Positions 20,310 to 21,392 of a stretch of DNA of 21,392 nt are shown here, piece by piece. The stretch's first letter is position 1. The number at the start of each line of letters is the position of its first letter. Below the pieces are notes generated by a model. That model saw nothing but the letters and a program-made list of their open reading frames with translations, searched no databases and had not been told where the DNA came from. A program made the translations under genes and the position numbers. Source of the stretch: HO2-45-28 sp964574495 (GTDB taxonomy: Bacteria > Patescibacteriota > Minisyncoccia > HO2-45-28); contig CAZNNT010000012.1 of the NCBI GenBank assembly GCA_964574495.1, positions 1 through 21,392 of the forward strand, given 5' to 3'.

Positions 20310-20846
20310 CTATTCCCCCCACTCTATTACAATCAAAATCGCGTCGGACCCGCGGCCGCGCGATATTTTGGGATGCGAAAAATTATTTTTGAACGACTCG
20401 CTGATTTTACGCGCGATTTTTTGGGCCAGCTGGTTTTCAGAAGTATAAATTATAATTTCTTTTTTAGCGGATTTAATATTTAAAATCCGGTGCATCGGAC
20501 CCCGCCGATAGGCCTCGCGGGAGACATTTTCAGCCGTTTGCAAAACCTGCGCACGATATTTTTCGGGAACATCCGAAATCCTGACTTCGCCTTCCCATTG
20601 GCGATTTTTTTTCATTTGATGAAACGGGCAGAGTTTAAAGTAAAGCGGCTTGGTTTCCTTTAAATACGGGTAATTGCTCAAGTCGTGGCGCCACGATTTG
20701 TAATAGTAAACCTCCGGGCCTTCCGGACAAAAAATTATGTCGGTACGCCCCGGACCGAATTCGGCCTCTGCGTGACGCGAAAGTTTGAGCCCTCGACGAT
20801 GTTTATTTCTGACGGATATTCGGGAACTTTTTTGCCGCATTTTCAT
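20310..20846 (-). CDS. BCAM0308-like protein
   Basis: 178 residues resembling the BCAM0308 family. A basic N-terminus is followed by a zinc-ribbon-like part with FCPEG (about 39) and KLCPFHQMKK (about 71), then the family-typical AENVSREAYRRGPMHRILNI and a C-terminal segment IIIYTSENQLAQKIARKISESF...ILIVIEW. The usual Cys pairs are reduced to single Cys, so metal binding is doubtful. No function is established; some annotations relate it to NMD3-type zinc domains. The start is 10 nt after the permease stop, suggesting one transcript, though TAAAAT also sits 6 nt before the ATG. Confidence 0.6.
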   Translation of the reverse strand: MKMRQKSSRISVRNKHRRGLKLSRHAEAEFGPGRTDIIFCPEGPEVYYYKSWRHDLSNYPYLKETKPLYFKLCPFHQMKKNRQWEGEVRISDVPEKYRAQVLQTAENVSREAYRRGPMHRILNIKSAKKEIIIYTSENQLAQKIARKISESFKNNFSHPKISRGRGSDAILIVIEWGE

Positions 20847-20855
20847 ATTTCAATT

Positions 20856-21392
20856 TTATATTAAATTCCAAATCTCCAAAAATACGCCGACCAAAAGTCC
20901 GACTATTAAAATCCATCGCAGCCATACTCTCGGCCCCAAAAGACGATGCTGGTGTTCGGGAAATCGTTTATGCAACCTGCGCGCCATTTCAATTATAAAA
21001 ATGCCGAGAACCCCGAGGCCTATCGCGCCAACCAGTCCCAATGTTTTCACTAAATTGGAAAAACCCAAAACATACAAAAGCGGTGCGGGAATAACCGTAA
21101 GAGCCCAGGCAGCCAAATTTTTACGGCCATAATCATATTTAAAAATGCTTTTGAAATCGGCGGCGAGAGCCAAATAAGAAGTAAAAACTGCCAGAAACCC
21201 GATGACAGCTCCAATCAATAGCGCCTGTCGGCCAATTTGGCCGGCAAGGCCGGATAAAGCGTCCTCCGAAGTCGCCGCTCCGGACACCCCCCAAACAGCG
21301 GCAATAAAGACAAAATAAATAAGGGCCGAGGCGGTTAAACTCCAAATAATAACTCTCCTGAAATCCAAAAGGGTCGCCCCTTTCATTATATC
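20856..21392 (-). CDS. Aromatic amino acid permease (HAAAP-like), N-terminus beyond window
   Basis: The frame is open to the right edge (GAT ATA precede the internal ATG at 21386), so this is the C-terminal part of a longer transporter, at least 178 residues. Membrane segments at about 15-36, 50-73, 89-107, 112-131 and 152-173 include FLAVFTSYLALAADF and ALTVIPAPLLYVLGFSN, and the opening LLDFRRVIIWSLTASALIYFV resembles the mid-protein junction of the hydroxy/aromatic amino acid permease family. It probably imports tryptophan or tyrosine by proton symport. With tyrosine phenol-lyase 8.6 kb away it would supply a tyrosine catabolic route. Confidence 0.65.
   Translation of the reverse strand, partial: DIMKGATLLDFRRVIIWSLTASALIYFVFIAAVWGVSGAATSEDALSGLAGQIGRQALLIGAVIGFLAVFTSYLALAADFKSIFKYDYGRKNLAAWALTVIPAPLLYVLGFSNLVKTLGLVGAIGLGVLGIFIIEMARRLHKRFPEHQHRLLGPRVWLRWILIVGLLVGVFLEIWNLI

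Noticed and set aside
1..21392. UGA recoding or CRISPR array
   Set aside because: Conserved proteins contain no in-frame TGA, TGA is used as a normal stop (ATP-grasp gene), and no regularly spaced repeats were seen.

Overview
The window looks like a scaffolded metagenome piece from a Candidate Phyla Radiation (Patescibacteria, Parcubacteria-like) bacterium. The basis is compact core genes, many AT-rich short intergenic regions, standard stop codons (no sign of UGA recoding), a degenerate ArgRS signature, and small proteins of types I associate with that group (YwbE, BCAM0308-like, GIY-YIG, matrixin-like). Two runs of N (114 and 20 bases) interrupt mpg and polX. Taxonomy is an inference; no rRNA gene is present.

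Layout: (1) 1-5962 is core: a left-edge membrane protein, phosphomannomutase, the divergent GTPase ychF, the classic rpsF-ssb-rpsR cluster, then argS divergent from smpB. (2) 6022-7427 holds an ATP-grasp ligase and ssrA (tmRNA), so both partners of trans-translation lie within 2 kb. (3) 7428-8900 is an accessory patch: the last 18 nt of ssrA and the following 207 nt are repeated exactly 501 bp downstream, each copy leading into a GIY-YIG nuclease ORF (the second broken), followed by an unknown 91-codon gene and a decayed fragment of it. (4) 9042-12252 is a minus-strand run of cell-envelope and catabolic genes: lytic transglycosylase, secreted metzincin-like protein, tyrosine phenol-lyase. (5) 12329-13400 is infC-rpmI-rplT. 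(6) 13427-18140 holds a ZIP transporter, a membrane protein, mpg, ywbE, an apparently undescribed ~130-nt stand-alone RNA (16213-16344), and polX. (7) 18171-18883 has no gene but contains two very large nested inverted-repeat structures. (8) 18884-21392 holds a family-4-like uracil-DNA glycosylase without its Fe-S cysteines, a small gene with a tandem repeat, a BCAM0308-like protein and an aromatic amino acid permease cut by the right edge.

Themes: mpg, polX and the UDG form a base-excision repair group. Tyrosine phenol-lyase and the permease suggest uptake and cleavage of tyrosine. The most consistent new signal is at gene starts: many genes have a -10 hexamer ending 6-8 nt before the start codon and no Shine-Dalgarno, implying leaderless mRNAs (infC apparently from CTG), whereas envelope and accessory genes have strong AGGAGG-type sites. 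The strongest candidates for something undescribed are the 16213-16344 RNA, the ssrA-3'-end/GIY-YIG repeat unit, the 18217-18577 structures, and short palindromic elements inserted in frame in mpg.
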